A stretch of 64,000 nucleotides of DNA from Pinus tabuliformis (GCA_031772625.1 CM062816.1:1673733078-1673797077); one strand, 5' to 3'. Positions 46,280-58,450 are shown, counted from the stretch's first letter. Notes: generated from the letters alone by a model not told the origin. A program made the numbers and translations.

Positions 46280-47270
46280 TGGGGCCTCAAAAGGATAAAG
46301 ATAGGGTGTTTGAAAGAGGGCCCTACTTCTATGATGCTGCAGGCCTCTATATGCGGCCTTGGGTAATGAATTTTGTCCCGGAGCGTGATAAATTCACTTC
46401 GGTCCCAGTTTGGGTAAGGCTATACTCCTTACCACTAGATTTGTGGTAGCGGGAATAATTAAAAGTAATAGGAAATAAACTAGGGCACTTTGTTAAAATA
46501 TCAGAGGCCAATAGGGTAGGAAAATGTACCTCCTTTGCCCGGATTTGCATAGCGATGGACCTCTTTGGAGCTCTACCGGATGAAGCTATTATGGAAGTTT
46601 TTGATGAAGAATGGGTATAAGCGGTGGAATATGAGCATGTTCCTTTCATATGCCACAAGTGCCATGAACATGGGCATCTATTCAAGGATTTCCCCTTAAA
46701 CAAAATGGAAAGCACAACTAAAGCTACCTCAGGAAAAGAAAATGAAAGCTTTAGCAAAGCGGGAAACAAAGGAAAAGAAAATAAATGAGGAAAAGCAGCC
46801 AAGTTAGAATAGGTACAAGATGGTAGAAGAAGAAGAGGAGCATGATAACGCAATTCAGACTCAGGAGGTAAGCCATATGGAGAAGGAAAAGGAAGAGATT
46901 ATGGAGGACACACAAGACAACAACCAATAAAAGGAGGATCTCCTAAACACATTGGAACTTGATAGGGACCAAGAGATGACCTCGAACGAGGTGGGAATAG
47001 AGGATCATGAACTGCAGGATATTCTTGATAGGGATCATCTAGATCTGGAAAAGTTCCTGGAGTAGGGAACCACCAAAGGAATAGATTCGCTACCACCAGA
47101 GGAGTTAAACAGAGTGCAATAGTTGTTCCTATGGATAACTCAGGAAAAAGGTTCAGGCATCAAAAGGAACCATGATAGTCAGGACAATGAATGGGTGAAA
47201 ACAATGAAGGCAGCAACGGGACTAGCTCCTAGGAACCCAGGCCGAAAAAGATGTAGGAAAAAATAGAAGG
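46280..47270 (+). pseudogene. LINE ORF1 (DUF4283-like, zinc knuckle)
   Basis: A reading from about 46294 gives ERGPYFYDAAGLYMRPW and VPVWVRLYSLPLDLW, the hallmark of the DUF4283 domain of plant LINE ORF1 proteins. After stops near 46450 and 46620, 46651-46695 encodes a zinc knuckle, C-x2-C-x4-H-x4-F, with the last Cys lost. A charged Lys/Glu-rich tail follows. ORF1 proteins bind the LINE RNA. The 5' end is missing at the junction near 46290. Confidence 0.75.
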
Positions 47271-47356
47271 AGCCTGCTAATAGAGTGTGGAAAACTCATG
47301 ATCAATTTAGGTATCATGAAAGACCTAACCAGTTACTCATTTACAAATCTTTCTTA

Positions 47357-48060
47357 ATGAAGCTTACATCATGGAATATTAGGGGTCTAGGGAGTAAAAG
47401 GAAGCAAATGAATCTTAGCAATAGAATGAAAGAAGAAAAACTAGATATGATTTTTATCCAGGAAACAAAATGTTCAGTAGAAAAAATAAGAGAAATTGAT
47501 AGCAAATGGCTGAATAAATATGAATATCTAGAATTCAAAGCAGACAAAATAGTAGGAGGAATTCTCACACTATGTAGCCCTCAGAAAATAGGAATCCTAG
47601 ATGCAGAAGCATCTAGGAACTACTTATCAATGGTTATTCAACCTTGGGGGACAAGGAAGTTTATTTAATCACAAATGTTTATGGTGCAGAGCAGCCAGAA
47701 GACAAACTAAGACTTCTTACTTCACTGGAGGATCTAAGAGACAGACATGCGGGCATCCCCTGGATTTTGGGAGGGAAATTTAATATGATTAGGTCACTGA
47801 TAGAAAAAAAGGTGGAACTAGATCAATAGGAAAAGACTTCATAGCATTTCAGAATTTTATAAACAATATGAGGTTAGTAGACACAGGGACATGTAATGGC
47901 ATCTTTACCTGGAATAAAAAAAGGGGAGGAGAGTCTTAGGTGGCCACAAAACTAGACAAATTTATTATCTTCGAGGACCTTATCCTTACAGGCCTTGACC
48001 TGTCAGCAATGATACTCCCTTTTGGTGGCTCGGATCATTGGCCTGTTCAACTTGAAGCGT
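47357..48060 (+). pseudogene. LINE apurinic-type endonuclease domain
   Basis: From the ATG at 47357 the frame reads LTSWNIRGLG and, near 47455, FIQETK, the first catalytic motifs of LINE endonucleases, which nick target DNA. After a frameshift near 47660 it continues ITNVYG and ILGGKFN, where the family has GDFN, so the catalytic Asp is Lys. After two stops come KLDKFI and GGSDHWP with the final Asp-His pair intact (near 48030). The copy is inactive. Confidence 0.85.
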
Positions 48061-50063
48061 CCTTTATAGGAACTCCAAGGAACAGACCTTTCAGGTTTGA
48101 AAACATTTGGCTCACCCATCTAGACTTTATCAGCAATATTGAAAAATGGTGGATAGAGGATATGCAAGTTCAGGGCACTAAAATGTTCCTCCTGCATAAA
48201 ATATTAAAACATATCAAAATCAGACTTAAAGAGTGGAATAAGAATGAGTTTAGAAACATTTTTGAAGCAAAAAAAGTGGCAGCATGAAAGCTACATGAAA
48301 TTAACTAGATCCTCATTACTGATGGCTTCAATGGTGAAAGAAAGGAACAAGTTGAATACCATCAACAGGAATGGGAAGAATTATGCAAACAAGAGGAGAT
48401 ATTCTGGAAATAGAAATCAAGGGTACAATGGTTAAAAGAAGGAGAAAGGAACACAAGGTTTTTTCACAAATCTACCATGGATCACAGGTCTCATAACAGG
48501 ATCTCAAAAATTAAAGATTCTCAAGGGAATCAACTCGATACCCACAAAGCAATAGAAGCTGAGCTGGTTAAACATTTCCAAGGAATAGCAGACGAACATC
48601 TCTTGGATAGATCACAATACATCTATGACTTTACAAGGCACATTCCTAAGTTGGTGACATGAGAAGACAATTACAACCTAAACATGCTGGTAAATGAAGA
48701 GGAGGTCAACCAAGTCATCAAAGAAATGCAAAATGGGAAGGCACCAGGTTTAGATGGTTTTAATATTGACTTCTTTAAAGCATGTTGGTAAATAGTCAAG
48801 CAGGATATCCTCGATGTGGTGGAGGACTCAAGAAAAAATAGAACTATTTTGAAGGCGCTCAATGCCTCTTTCATATCCTTAATTCCAAAATAAGATAATT
48901 CTATGACACCATACAGATTTAGACCAATAGCATTATTCAATGTGGTGTATAGAATAATTTCCAAAATTATTGCCAACAAGCTTAAACCCCATCTCCCAAC
49001 CCTTGTATCTAAGGAACAAACTGGGTTTGTGGAAGGCAGAGAAAGTCTAAACAATATCATTCAAGCACACAAGGTGGTTCACTCACTTATACGCAATAGG
49101 CAGGCGGGAATGATTATGCAACTTGACTTGGAAAAGGCTTATGATAAGATAAGTCGGGCTTACATAAGGAGAGTTCTTATAGCTTATGGATTTGACCATA
49201 ACTGGGTAAGATGGGTGATGGCCATTGTAACTACCTCTAGCTTTTCAATCCTGGTAAATGGTTCACCATCCAAGCCCTTTAATCCGATGAGAGTTCTCAA
49301 AAAAGGAGATTCTCTCTCACCCTTTCTCTTTATTCTCATGATGGAAGGGTTAGGCAAAGCTATCAAGTCTGCCAAAGCAAAAGGTAAAATCCAAGGTCTC
49401 AAACTCATCATGAACGAAGAGGCTTTAACCCATCAAAAATTTGTGGATGATAATATGCTACAGGGAACACCTATGGTCAGGGAAGCTCTAGCCTACAAAC
49501 AAATCCTGAAAGACTTTGCAATGGCGGTAGGCATAGAGGTAAGCCTTACCAAAACTAAGATTTTCTTTTTCAATACTGACATTGCTATTCAGAGAAATAT
49601 ATCCAGAATTCTAGGCTTTCAAAGAGATATGCTACCCTCCAAATACCTGGGAGTACCGCTAACTGACAAACCTCTGAGCAAGATGGTTTGGGAGCCTGTG
49701 ATTAATAAGCTACAGGACAAAATTTGGAAATGGACAAGTAGGTCTTTGAACCTAGCAGGACGACTTGTACTCACAAAATCTGTCTTACAAATGGTCCCCA
49801 TCTTTATGTTTTCAGTCCTTCCAGCTCCTAAAGGAGTCATGCAACTATGTAGAAATATCCAAAGAGATTTTCTTTGGGGCAAAGGGGAAGAAAAGAAAAA
49901 ATGGGCCTTGGTAGCCTGGGAAAAGATCTGTAAACCTAAGTCACATGGAGGTTTGGGACTGGATGATCCTGAAGTGATACACAAAGTTTTGGGGGAAAAA
50001 CTTTGGTGGAGATGGCTAAAAGATTCAACTTCCCCTTGGGCCCAAATTTGGAAACAAAAATAA
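48061..50063 (+). pseudogene. LINE reverse transcriptase
   Basis: The linker (48061-48700) contains several stops. RT begins with GKAPGLDGFN near 48740, with stops near 48790 and 48892. The open stretch 48903-50063 (386 codons) is the best-preserved coding region of the window: IIANKL, QTGFVEGR, MQLDLEKAYDK (motif A), KKGDSLSPFLF (motif B), FVDD (motif C near 49441), and thumb segments SKYLGVPL and WGKGEEKKKW. The catalytic Asp residues are intact. It synthesises cDNA at the nicked target in related elements. Upstream stops show this copy cannot make full ORF2. Confidence 0.9.
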
Positions 50064-50943
50064 GCAAGAAATTGGCAAGAGAGGGATCAAATTAGAATGT
50101 TAGGGATCATTAAAGGCTCCCACATTTGGAAAAAAGCCTGGGAGAATAGAGACATTGTTCATAAACACAGTTTCTAGGAAATCAAAGATGGAAATCTTGC
50201 ATGGTCTTGGGAGGACAAATGGCAACAAGAACCCAAATTGTTAAGAGAAGAATTTTCAAACTTCAAGAACGGTACTGATAACAAAAGGTTACATAGAGTT
50301 AATGAATTCTGGGACCAGGAAAAAAGTGAGGGAAAATGGAGGATATGGAAGAACTTGGAATACAATGATGACTCCCCCTTGAAGGCATAGGCAGAAACTC
50401 TAAAAGCTATCTTGGAATAGAGAAAGATACTAAGATCAGATGATTCAGACCAGTTGATATGGTGCAATAATAATGAAGGAAACTTTAACCTCAAAGAGGC
50501 CAAGTGCATAGCCATTGGGCTTGACTTTCCAAATCCTAATTGGGTATGGAAGGACCTATGGCAGAATCAAAACTGGATGAAGATCAAACTATTCATGTGG
50601 TTAGTACAACATAAAAAAATTCTAACCTGGGAAAACTTGAGGAAAAGAGGGGTAGTTGGTCCGTCTAAATGCCAACTATGTGAAGCTCAAGAAGAAACTA
50701 TGGACCACCTTGTAAACCTCTATCCTTTTGACATCCACATTGTGGAATTGGATTGCCTCAATATTCAGACAAATAGAGAGAGACATGGGGAGTATTACCA
50801 ACAGCTTAAAGAAGTGGAGGAATAATTTCTATGATAATGAAATAGTCAACAAAGCTTGGGCTTTAGCTCCAACCTTTCTAATATGGGATGTCCAGAAGGA
50901 ATGCAAGGAAAAAATATTCAAAAACAAGAAAGGTTCTTCCTAG
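50064..50943 (+). pseudogene. LINE ORF2 connection and Cys/His (zf-RVT) domain
   Basis: A TAA at 50061 ends the RT frame; similarity continues with stops. The stretch 50454-50825 contains WVWKDLW and the Cys/His motif CQLCEAQEETMDH, typical of the domain after plant LINE RT. A frameshift then moves the reading into 50728-50943. Confidence 0.8.
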
Positions 50944-51004
50944 TGCATTATGGAACAGATTTTGAGACGACTCAATGAGACGGTAGGTACTCTCATTAAA
51001 AACT

Positions 51005-51155
51005 CCCCTGAGAACCAACTAAAAGATACTGCTGTGCAAATACTAATGCAGTTGGGTATGTAGGGGCTCACCCCAAAAGGAAAAAGCAAAAATGGAAATC
51101 ATATAACTGTTGATAAGGATTTCTAGCAAACCCCCCCCCCCCCCCCCCCCCCCCA
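51005..51155 (+). repeat. LINE C-tract module, copy 3, with 24-C run
   Basis: It is similar to the modules at 44316 and 46120. The run at 51131-51154 is 24 consecutive C, compared with at most 7 in the other copies. The module lies between the zf-RVT domain and RNase H of the main LINE copy. Confidence 0.85.
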
Positions 51156-51162
51156 AGGTTTT

Positions 51163-51560
51163 TTGAAATGTAATATTGATGGGGCCTCAAAAGAAAATCC
51201 GAGCATGGATGGTTACGGAGGAGTGATAAGGGATGAAAGGGGTTGTATAAAAATCATCTCTCATAGTAATTTTGGGAAAGCCACAAACAATATGGCAAAG
51301 CTCATGGTCTTGGAGCAATGCTTAGAATCCTCAGTGACGCAAATCTTCATAACATTATAATTGAAGCCGATTCTGAATTTATTATTAGTTCGGTCAAGAG
51401 AATTTGCTACAGCTTAGCTCCGGAAAAAGTTTCGAGACATTGGAGGCTTCTGCAAGTTTATCAAAGGATTCAATCCCACTTGCAGAACATGAGAACCTTG
51501 AGTTTCACTCATGTGCGCTGAACAACCAACAAGTTAGTGGAAATTTTAGCTAATGAAGGC
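51163..51560 (+). pseudogene. LINE C-terminal RNase H domain
   Basis: Plant L1-like elements often carry an RNase H after RT. Here NIDGAS gives the first Asp. The Glu expected in M-A-E-L is Lys (MAKLMVLEQ). A frameshift near 51320 leads to IIEADSEFII with the next Asp, then SFTHVR with the His and ILANEG near the end. The reading is split by one frameshift and a stop near 51519. Confidence 0.82.
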
Positions 51561-52442
51561 ATACTCTGTGCTAAAAGAAACAAGAACTATAAATGGAGAG
51601 AGATCCCCGAGGGTAGATTGAGGGAAGAGTGTCTCAGGTAAGCGAATGCGGATGGGGAGATTTATCAGAGCAGGGGATACTAGAAGGTTATAGTCTTTGG
51701 GAAACAATTGAATGTTAGTCCACATGAAACAGTAGTCCAGGGATATAAACAAAAATAATGATAGTTCCTTAGGCTAGATTAGGTTCCCAGAATCCTACAA
51801 TCCCAAGGTTCTCGGGTGGGTGTCAAGTAACAAAACAAGTATTACTTGAATCCGAATCATGTTACAGAAAGCCTTGTCATTGGCTATGCAGGGAGATTGG
51901 TTAAAGAATGAGAAGATAGGAGAAATAGCAGAAATCACATCAAATATACATTGCAAATAGCAAGATGGTTATCAAGCCATTCAGACACAAAATCAACTTT
52001 AACAGTAGCTTTATCTGGCTTCGGGTCCAAAAGTAGTGGTAAACAGTGACCAAGTTGCGCAGTTAGGCGGGAATCACAAGCATATGGTGGATTTCATGTG
52101 GATGACATGTACGAGGGTTATTAGCCAAATCAGACCTGAAATTTGTATAGAGTGGTCTATATAGGCTCATTGGGTCCGATTCAAGAATTAAAGGGAGTGC
52201 TTGTTATCAGCCCGATATTGTTAATGACCGTTAGATCTCTAAGGATAGATCAAATGGTCAGGGCTTCTGATTATATTTTGTGGTCGTGTTGTCATGTTTT
52301 TTGCGAGCCTCGAGCCTAGTGAGTGGGCCTTAGGCTTGGTATCCTAGGCTATAGGTGGCCCACTTCTCTTTTTGTACATTTTGTAATATGGTTGTAATAT
52401 TAATTTGAATAGAAGGTCTGATGCTTAATTCAACAAAAAAAA
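51561..52442 (+). other. LINE 3' untranslated region and poly(A)
   Basis: About 870 bp without coding signal follow the RNase H and end in 'ttgtaatattaatttgaat', a spacer, and eight A residues at 52435-52442. This is the expected 3' end of a plant LINE inserted in plus orientation. Block B sequence of unit 3 resumes at once. Confidence 0.75.
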
Positions 52443-52620
52443 GATTTCGATTTAGATTAAAATCATTTAAATAGTAATTTGTATTGCTTGGTCTATGATT
52501 AATTAGAGTTAATTTCATTTGAACACTGATTGGTATTACTTGAGCATGTTTTTATCAATAAATTAGTTTCAAATTAGGAATAGGAATTATGTGCTTAAAC
52601 AGTAAATTGATTTTCTCTAT
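52443..52620 (+). repeat. Block B, unit 3, right part
   Basis: It continues 44315 after the LINE and matches 17805-17980. It leads into block F of unit 4. Confidence 0.75.
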
Positions 52621-52906
52621 TATGTAACTAGCTCAAAAAATAGAAGAAAATATAGATCAACGACTTCGAAATTAGTCTCTTCGAGGGGGAAGCCTCCTTT
52701 ACATTACACAAATGAACAATTCTAGGATGATACAAATAAAAAACCTCCTTTCTATATATAGGAGTCTAAGGGGTCACAATGTAATCAAAGCCGACATAAC
52801 AATAATAATATAAGGGCATAACAATAACAATAGTGGGATTCTATGGGGCACAATAATAACAATATGGGGACAATAGGGGTTCAAAAATAAAAATAAGGGC
52901 TACAAT
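52621..52906 (-). repeat. Fossil gypsy LTR, unit 4
   Basis: It aligns with 17981-18270, same left and right limits, and has TATA-like CTATATATAG at about 52752-52761. It shows an empty target for the unit 1 LTR element (ACAATAGGGG near 52869). Confidence 0.65.
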
Positions 52907-55452
52907 GAAATCATTGGTACATGGAAATTACATAAATAGTCAATGTTAATATTTCGTACTAGAAGTAGACTATCCAAAATCTATGCCTAAATAGAATAAT
53001 ACATAACAAGTTTCCATTCTATTCAGTTTACCATACAATGAAACAATTATAAAAGGAAGATAAGAGTAACCTCTCAAATTTGAGAATTGAAATAATAAGA
53101 ATTTCTATTATAAAAAATCATTTTAAATTCTAGTGCAAAGTGTGAGTGGCTATTATTCCACTTGGCAAGATAAGTAAATCAAAGAACCATGTTGGTCCAT
53201 TTAGAAACCTCTCAGTGTTGAAATACATGAACTACTCCAGGCATGGCACTAATATATTAAATAATTTAAAATGCCCAATACACAAAGGATACTAAAAACG
53301 AAAAACTAAAGGATAAATTTGACTAAATGTACAAGTCCAAACTTGTACAATGAGGTTACCAGGAGTCAAGCTACATGATACCAATATGGAAAACTTAGTT
53401 CAATGAACATGAAATAGGGAAATGTGGCCTCTACCTATAACAAGACAAACAATAATTTTTCAGTAAATGAATACAAAAATCAATGAAAACATTAGGGACA
53501 CTGTGCCATAAGAAAGTGTCGTGTTGTTTATACATGAGAAGAGAATGTTGTTAAAAGATCCATCTCAGCTGACTGCAAAAGGAAAAATTGCTAGATTATC
53601 CTTGGACTGATATAAAGAAAGAAGAAAAAGTTTACTACCAATATCACTATGTTATACAGAGGTGAGTGTTAAACCCCAAGCATAATTTTTTTGGGTAATC
53701 CTTAAAACCTTGGCAAGGGTTTAAACCCATTATTACAATGAGACAAGATGATCCAATTCTAAGAAAATATCAAAAATATTAAATTATAAATTAACAACTA
53801 GTACAAGAATTATGAAAACCCCATAAGGGTTTCAATTCAGAACCATAAAAATTAGAGGGGAAATCTATAATTTTGTCGCTAAGAATACCAATGGAAATAG
53901 AATGAATTTAATTAAATAAATGTAGTAGAAATTACCTAGAATATTCACGGTGAAACTCGAGAAGGAACTCCACCTTTTTTTTATTACCTGTAAAGTGGTC
54001 ACATGGGAAATAAAAATTAGAACCATAACCTTGTCTAAAGAAAGAATAAAGAAAAAACAATTTAAATCACAAAATTCAAGAACTTAAAGGATAACATTCT
54101 ACGGAAAGTCTTGAAGGATAAACCCCCGTGGAAACCCCTCAAACTCCATTTAAAGAGCATACAAGAAACCACTTAGAAAAAATGAATACAAACCATGATA
54201 AGGGTCTCCATTGGTGTAGAAATCATTAATCATAACATGACTTGCAAAGGAAAAACACTGGAACAAATTAGAAATCTACAATGGTGGAAAAGAAAACCAT
54301 AATTTAAAACCTTGGCTAAATAGAAAAGAGTGAAATGCATATCTTATGTTTGGTTCTCATTGTAATCAATTACATGGAGATGAAATATCAAAATTCACGA
54401 GAGAAATAGAAGGGCACAAATGTCTTGTAGTCATACATAAAACCTTTATAAGATTAAAGGTTGAGGTTTGAAACCTCCACTCTTTCCTCCATATAGTAAA
54501 ACACTGGTAGTGGCAGAAAGAGTGATAAAGGAAAATTAACAAAGAAAAGGGATGCAAACCTAGTTGTATTTCCTTAAACCCATGACTGTTGGATTGCCTT
54601 GATTAATCACCATTGTATAACATGAATGTTATGTGATTAAGATGTGTTGGCATGCACTTAAATTTCCAAGTGGAATGTGCCACATGGGAATTCGAACCCA
54701 GAGGTTTATTCACCATGTGAACATACCTATATGAGTGGTGTATGTATAATTTTCAACAAAAATAATATGTAACCTATTTGAAAGTGTTTCCCTTGCACCA
54801 TAATTTCAAATGGGGCCCCATACATATATCAATTCCTTTGTTAGAAGAAAAGGGGGGCATGCATAGATAATAATCCTTGTGCTAGGATTGGGGGAAAATC
54901 TCACGGTATGTAATATAAATAAGTAAACGAGCTTTACATGAATAAAATGGAACCACAATGAAAACTATGAACCAACTTCATTCATAAGGCAACATCTATA
55001 GTTATGAGGCATGGTGAGACAAGGTCCTCTTAGCATATTTATGGGCATTATATTTAAATATATATGGAAATCAAATTATATAAACTAATTAAGTATGAAT
55101 AAGATAAAAACAATGGGACTCTAGGTTCTTATAATAGAGTCAAATTACATTGCAAAAGGGTTAAGTGTAACTATCACATTCATGAATTCAAAGTAGAAGT
55201 GTGGTTAGTGTTCAAATTATATCATACATATATCCATCATGATGATAAAAACATATTATGCAATTGTATTTATGTAGCTAAGTTATTTTTTGTATGTGAT
55301 TGACATACATTACGGAGTCATCAATGTCATAATCAATGGAGTAATATCATAGAGATAAATCTAGAGAAAATCTCAAGAGAATTCTGAGAAATATTAGAGA
55401 AAAGTTAAAGAGAAATGTTGTCGTTTCAAGTGTAATGAGCATTTTCTACCAT
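52907..55452 (+). repeat. Block A, unit 4 (non-coding)
   Basis: It is collinear with blocks A of units 1 to 3. Nothing coding is supported. Confidence 0.75.
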
Positions 55453-56787
55453 GTCTCCAAGACTAATGAGGGCTCAATGAAAACACAATCATCTATTTTT
55501 CTAGTATTTTCTAAAGTGTTTCATGATATTTTAGCTGAGGCTAACATGTTCTTGGGAGACCCTAGTCGAGCGGTGTTGTTGGGATATCCTTGTATTCCCA
55601 AGATACTATGTTAGAAGAATGCAAAAAATATCAACTATGAAGAATTAAATATGTTGGAGAATCTAATTCCAACCACGTGTTACGTGTCAAAACCATCTAT
55701 CCAAGTCTCCTAGTTCAGTTTCAGTTAGATGAGTTTAGATGAGTTTCACTAGAGTCATTTATTACTAATGTTTCCAATCTAATCTTATTTAACTGATTCG
55801 TAATATGGGGAAGAGAATTCCTCCTCTCCATGTTTTGTTCTCTTCAATTTTCTCATGGTATCAAAGTGTAGTCTATGTAAAACTCTTTGAGAGGAGTAGC
55901 GAGAAGAGACCAGGTTCACTCGAGTCATTTATTAGTGATGTTTCCAGTCTAATCTTATTTAACTGATTCATAATACTCACAAGAAAAAACCTCTGCAAAA
56001 TGTTTTGTTCTCTTTAATATTTCTCATGTTATTAGAGTGTAGGTTGTGTAAGACTCTTTCATAGTAGTATTGAGAAGAGGCCAGGTCACATAAGACTCTA
56101 GAGAGAGCAGTGTCTCAATATTTTGTTGCAAATGTTATGAGAAGAGGCTGAGGAGAAAGTAAGAAAGCAACCTGAATTCCGCACATGTGAAGAGAAAGTA
56201 GTGTGCCAATTGCCCACCTTTAAAGTGAGTCAAGTATGTCATTTTCATGCCCTAGAAAAAAAGAAAATGTGCAAACACACCATCTATTGAAGCAAAGCAC
56301 AAAATTGTGAGGAGAACCTCTTGAGATCTAGTCAAATGACGATAGCTTAAATAAAAACCAAGGGACCAATTTTTTGTTAAGGTATGAAAGTTTGTTTCGG
56401 TACTCCACTAAGTGACAAACCATTCAATTCAAAAATGACAAGTCACAAGTCACACATCAAACTTCACTTTATTTTCCAATTTTTTAAGTGGGCTTATGTC
56501 ATTAGTTTAAGAGCTCCACTTTTGTGATTTTTCAAAAAATCACATATTCCTTTTAAGAAGGAAAGGAGTTCGGTAAAGTGGTGTTTTTCATTTAAATGAA
56601 TATTCATGTGGGGTATTGTAATATTTTTTAAGAGAGGGCTTTTTATTTTATAAAAAAATTGGGTTTTTTTTTTTTTTTAATTTTTTTTAAATAATTTGAA
56701 TTATAAAAAAAAGAGCGTTACATTTAAAAATAAATAAAAAAATAAGATTTGAAAAGAAATTAAAAAAAGGGCATTGTTCCAATAGGT
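55453..56787 (+). repeat. Block C and leader, unit 4
   Basis: It contains the ~170-bp tandem duplication (starts 55746 and 55916) shared with unit 1, the copia-like LTR end, and the homopolymer-rich leader. It ends in TAGGT, the target of the gypsy element. Confidence 0.7.
56783..56787. repeat. Target-site duplication TAGGT, left
   Basis: It is identical to 61379-61383. Units 1 and 3 show the empty site, CCAATAGGTG and CCAATAGGTT. Confidence 0.92.
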
Positions 56788-57120
56788 CATTCTGAAACCA
56801 TCTCACAAAAATATAGAAAATATAGATGAATGCCTTAGAAATCAGCCTCTTCGAGCAGGAAACCTCCTTTACATTACAGAAATAAACAATTCTTGGATCA
56901 TACAAATGACATGACCTCCTTTCTATATATAGTAGTCTAAGGGGTTATAATATAATCAAAGCTGATATAACAATAATAATGTAAGGGCACAATAATAACA
57001 ATAATGGGCTTCTATGGGGCACCATAATAGAAATATGGGGACTACACGGGCACAACAATATAATAAGGGGGTTGTACTAATAACAATAAGGGGTTACACT
57101 AGTAGTATAGGGACCTAACA
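56788..57120 (-). repeat. Left (3') LTR of the gypsy element
   Basis: Its 333 bp match 61047-61378. The plus-strand left end is mutated (CATTCTGAAACC versus TGTTATGAAACC in the other LTR). A TATA-like CTATATATAG lies at about 56923-56932. Confidence 0.9.
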
Positions 57121-57134
57121 TGCCCCCCTCCTTC
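57121..57134 (-). promoter_or_regulatory. Polypurine tract of the gypsy element
   Basis: On the minus strand this reads GAAGGAGGGGGGCA immediately before the 3' LTR. Confidence 0.9.
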
Positions 57135-57350
57135 AAAAAGTGTTGTCCTCAATGCTTGAGTAGTTCTTGATGCTTCTGTATAAAATTCCTGTCCTCCCAT
57201 GTGAAATCTTCAGCGGGTAAGTTCTTCCACTTGATGAGATACTCTGAAGTTGATCGATTTCTTAGCTATTGGATTCTTGTTTTTGTGACTGCTCCAGGCT
57301 CCAATATGATTTTTCCTTCCTCGTGAAGTTCTGGAAATATTGTTTGAACT
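57135..57350 (-). pseudogene. Gypsy chromodomain
   Basis: The minus strand reads EYLIKWKNLPAEDFTWED, the core of a chromodomain as found at the C-terminus of chromovirus integrases, where it directs insertion to marked chromatin. One or two stops interrupt it. It aligns with 63336-63550 of the neighbouring element. Confidence 0.82.
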
Positions 57351-58450
57351 GGGATCTTTTGCAATGTTTGAATGAGTGGCCACACTTCTTCGTCATTCAT
57401 CCCTTGCTTCATTTATCCAATTTGGTTGGATAATAGAAATAGCACAAAAAATGCTTCCACATCATCATCCTTTCTTGAGAGTGCATCTGTCACGACATTT
57501 TGCTTCCCTCTTTCGTAGATAATTTCAAAGTCATAACACAAAATCTTCATGACCTATTTTTGTTGCCCTTAAGAGGATAATATTTTTTCTAAAAAGTATT
57601 TAAGACTATCATGACCCGTTTTTACCTTTTAGCGTCTTCCCATTAAGTAGGGTCGCCATTTCTTAAGCGCGTGTAGTATTGCCAACATTTCCTTATCATA
57701 ACTAGCTTTGTGTAAATATTTTCCTTTGATTCGATGATTTTCAATAATAATGGGTCTTTCATCTTACATTAAAATAGCACCAATTCCATTTCCTAAAGCA
57801 TCGCATTCCATAATAAAGGTTTTTGTGAAGTCTATCGTAGCTAAGACCGGTCCTTGGCACATTGCCTCTTTAAGATGTTCAAAGGCCTTTGTTTCTTCTG
57901 GAGTCCATGAAAATGCATATTTCTTCAATAATATTGTTAGCGGTGCTGCTATTCTCCCATAATTCTTAACAATCTTGTGATAATACCATGTCAACTTGTG
58001 AAATCCTCGTAGATGCTTTATGGATGTGGGGATTTTCCATTCCTTAATGGCTTTAATTTTGCTAGGGTCTACCTTAACACCTTCGTGAGATACAATATGA
58101 CCCAGATATTCCACCTCTTGTACTCCAAAGAAACATTTGGAGCTTTTTGCATATAATTGTTTCTCCTCCAATAGTTTGAGCAGTATGTAAACATGCTAAA
58201 CATGATCCTTCCAAGACTTGTTGTAGATTAGTATATAATAAAAAAATAGTAGCACAAATTTTCTAAGGAAGGGTTTGAAAAGGGAATTCATCAAACCTTG
58301 AAATGTATAAGGTGAATTTGTAAGGCCAAAAGGCATGACCAAAAATTCATAATGACCCACATGAGTTCTAAATGTTGTTTTTAGAATGTCTTAAGTCCTC
58401 ATTATGATTTGATGATATCCTCAACGAAGATCTAAATTGGTGAAGTAAAA
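57351..58450 (-). pseudogene. Gypsy RT C-terminal half and RNase H
   Basis: Reading the minus strand from 58450 down, MPFGLTN of the RT palm is followed by [10 protein letters not shown], where the family has F-D-D at the catalytic site; both Asp codons are changed (58235-58240). The open stretch 58171-57764 has YLGHIVS, the thumb and connection, and the start of RNase H (ECDALGNGIGAIL, first Asp present). Further RNase H sequence continues with stops and shifts to about 57430. Sequence near 57351-57420 is the last part before the integrase deletion. Confidence 0.85.

Larger units (their letters stand above)
44316..52442 (+). mobile_element. Plant LINE (L1-like) region, rearranged, with duplicated ORF2 part
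   Basis: This 8.1-kb stretch splits block B of unit 3. Its main part holds ORF1 (46280-47270), endonuclease, RT, a Cys/His domain, RNase H, a 3' untranslated region and a short poly(A). In front of ORF1 lies a second copy of the RT C-terminal half and downstream region (44456-46140, similar to about 49240-51020). A ~110-bp module with a C tract occurs three times (44316-44450, 46120-46255, 51005-51155). The left end is not a clean LINE 5' end and I find no target-site duplication. Either two truncated copies recombined, or an internal duplication followed insertion. Confidence 0.85.
27816..52620 (+). repeat. Array unit 3, with copia and LINE insertions
   Basis: The unit is 24.8 kb in total. 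Subtracting the copia element (33434-39508) and the LINE region (44316-52442) leaves about 10.6 kb in the order F-A-C-X-B1-M-tRNA-B. It is the most complete unit for block order, having B1, M and the tRNA-like fossil together. Confidence 0.78.

Noticed and set aside
51131..51154. C run as a telomeric or functional quadruplex element
   Set aside because: It is an expansion of a short C run present in the two sister LINE modules; length alone does not show function.
44316..52442. Target-site duplication flanking the LINE region
   Set aside because: The left edge is a C-tract module rather than a LINE 5' end, and the flanks TATTT and GATTT do not give a convincing duplication.
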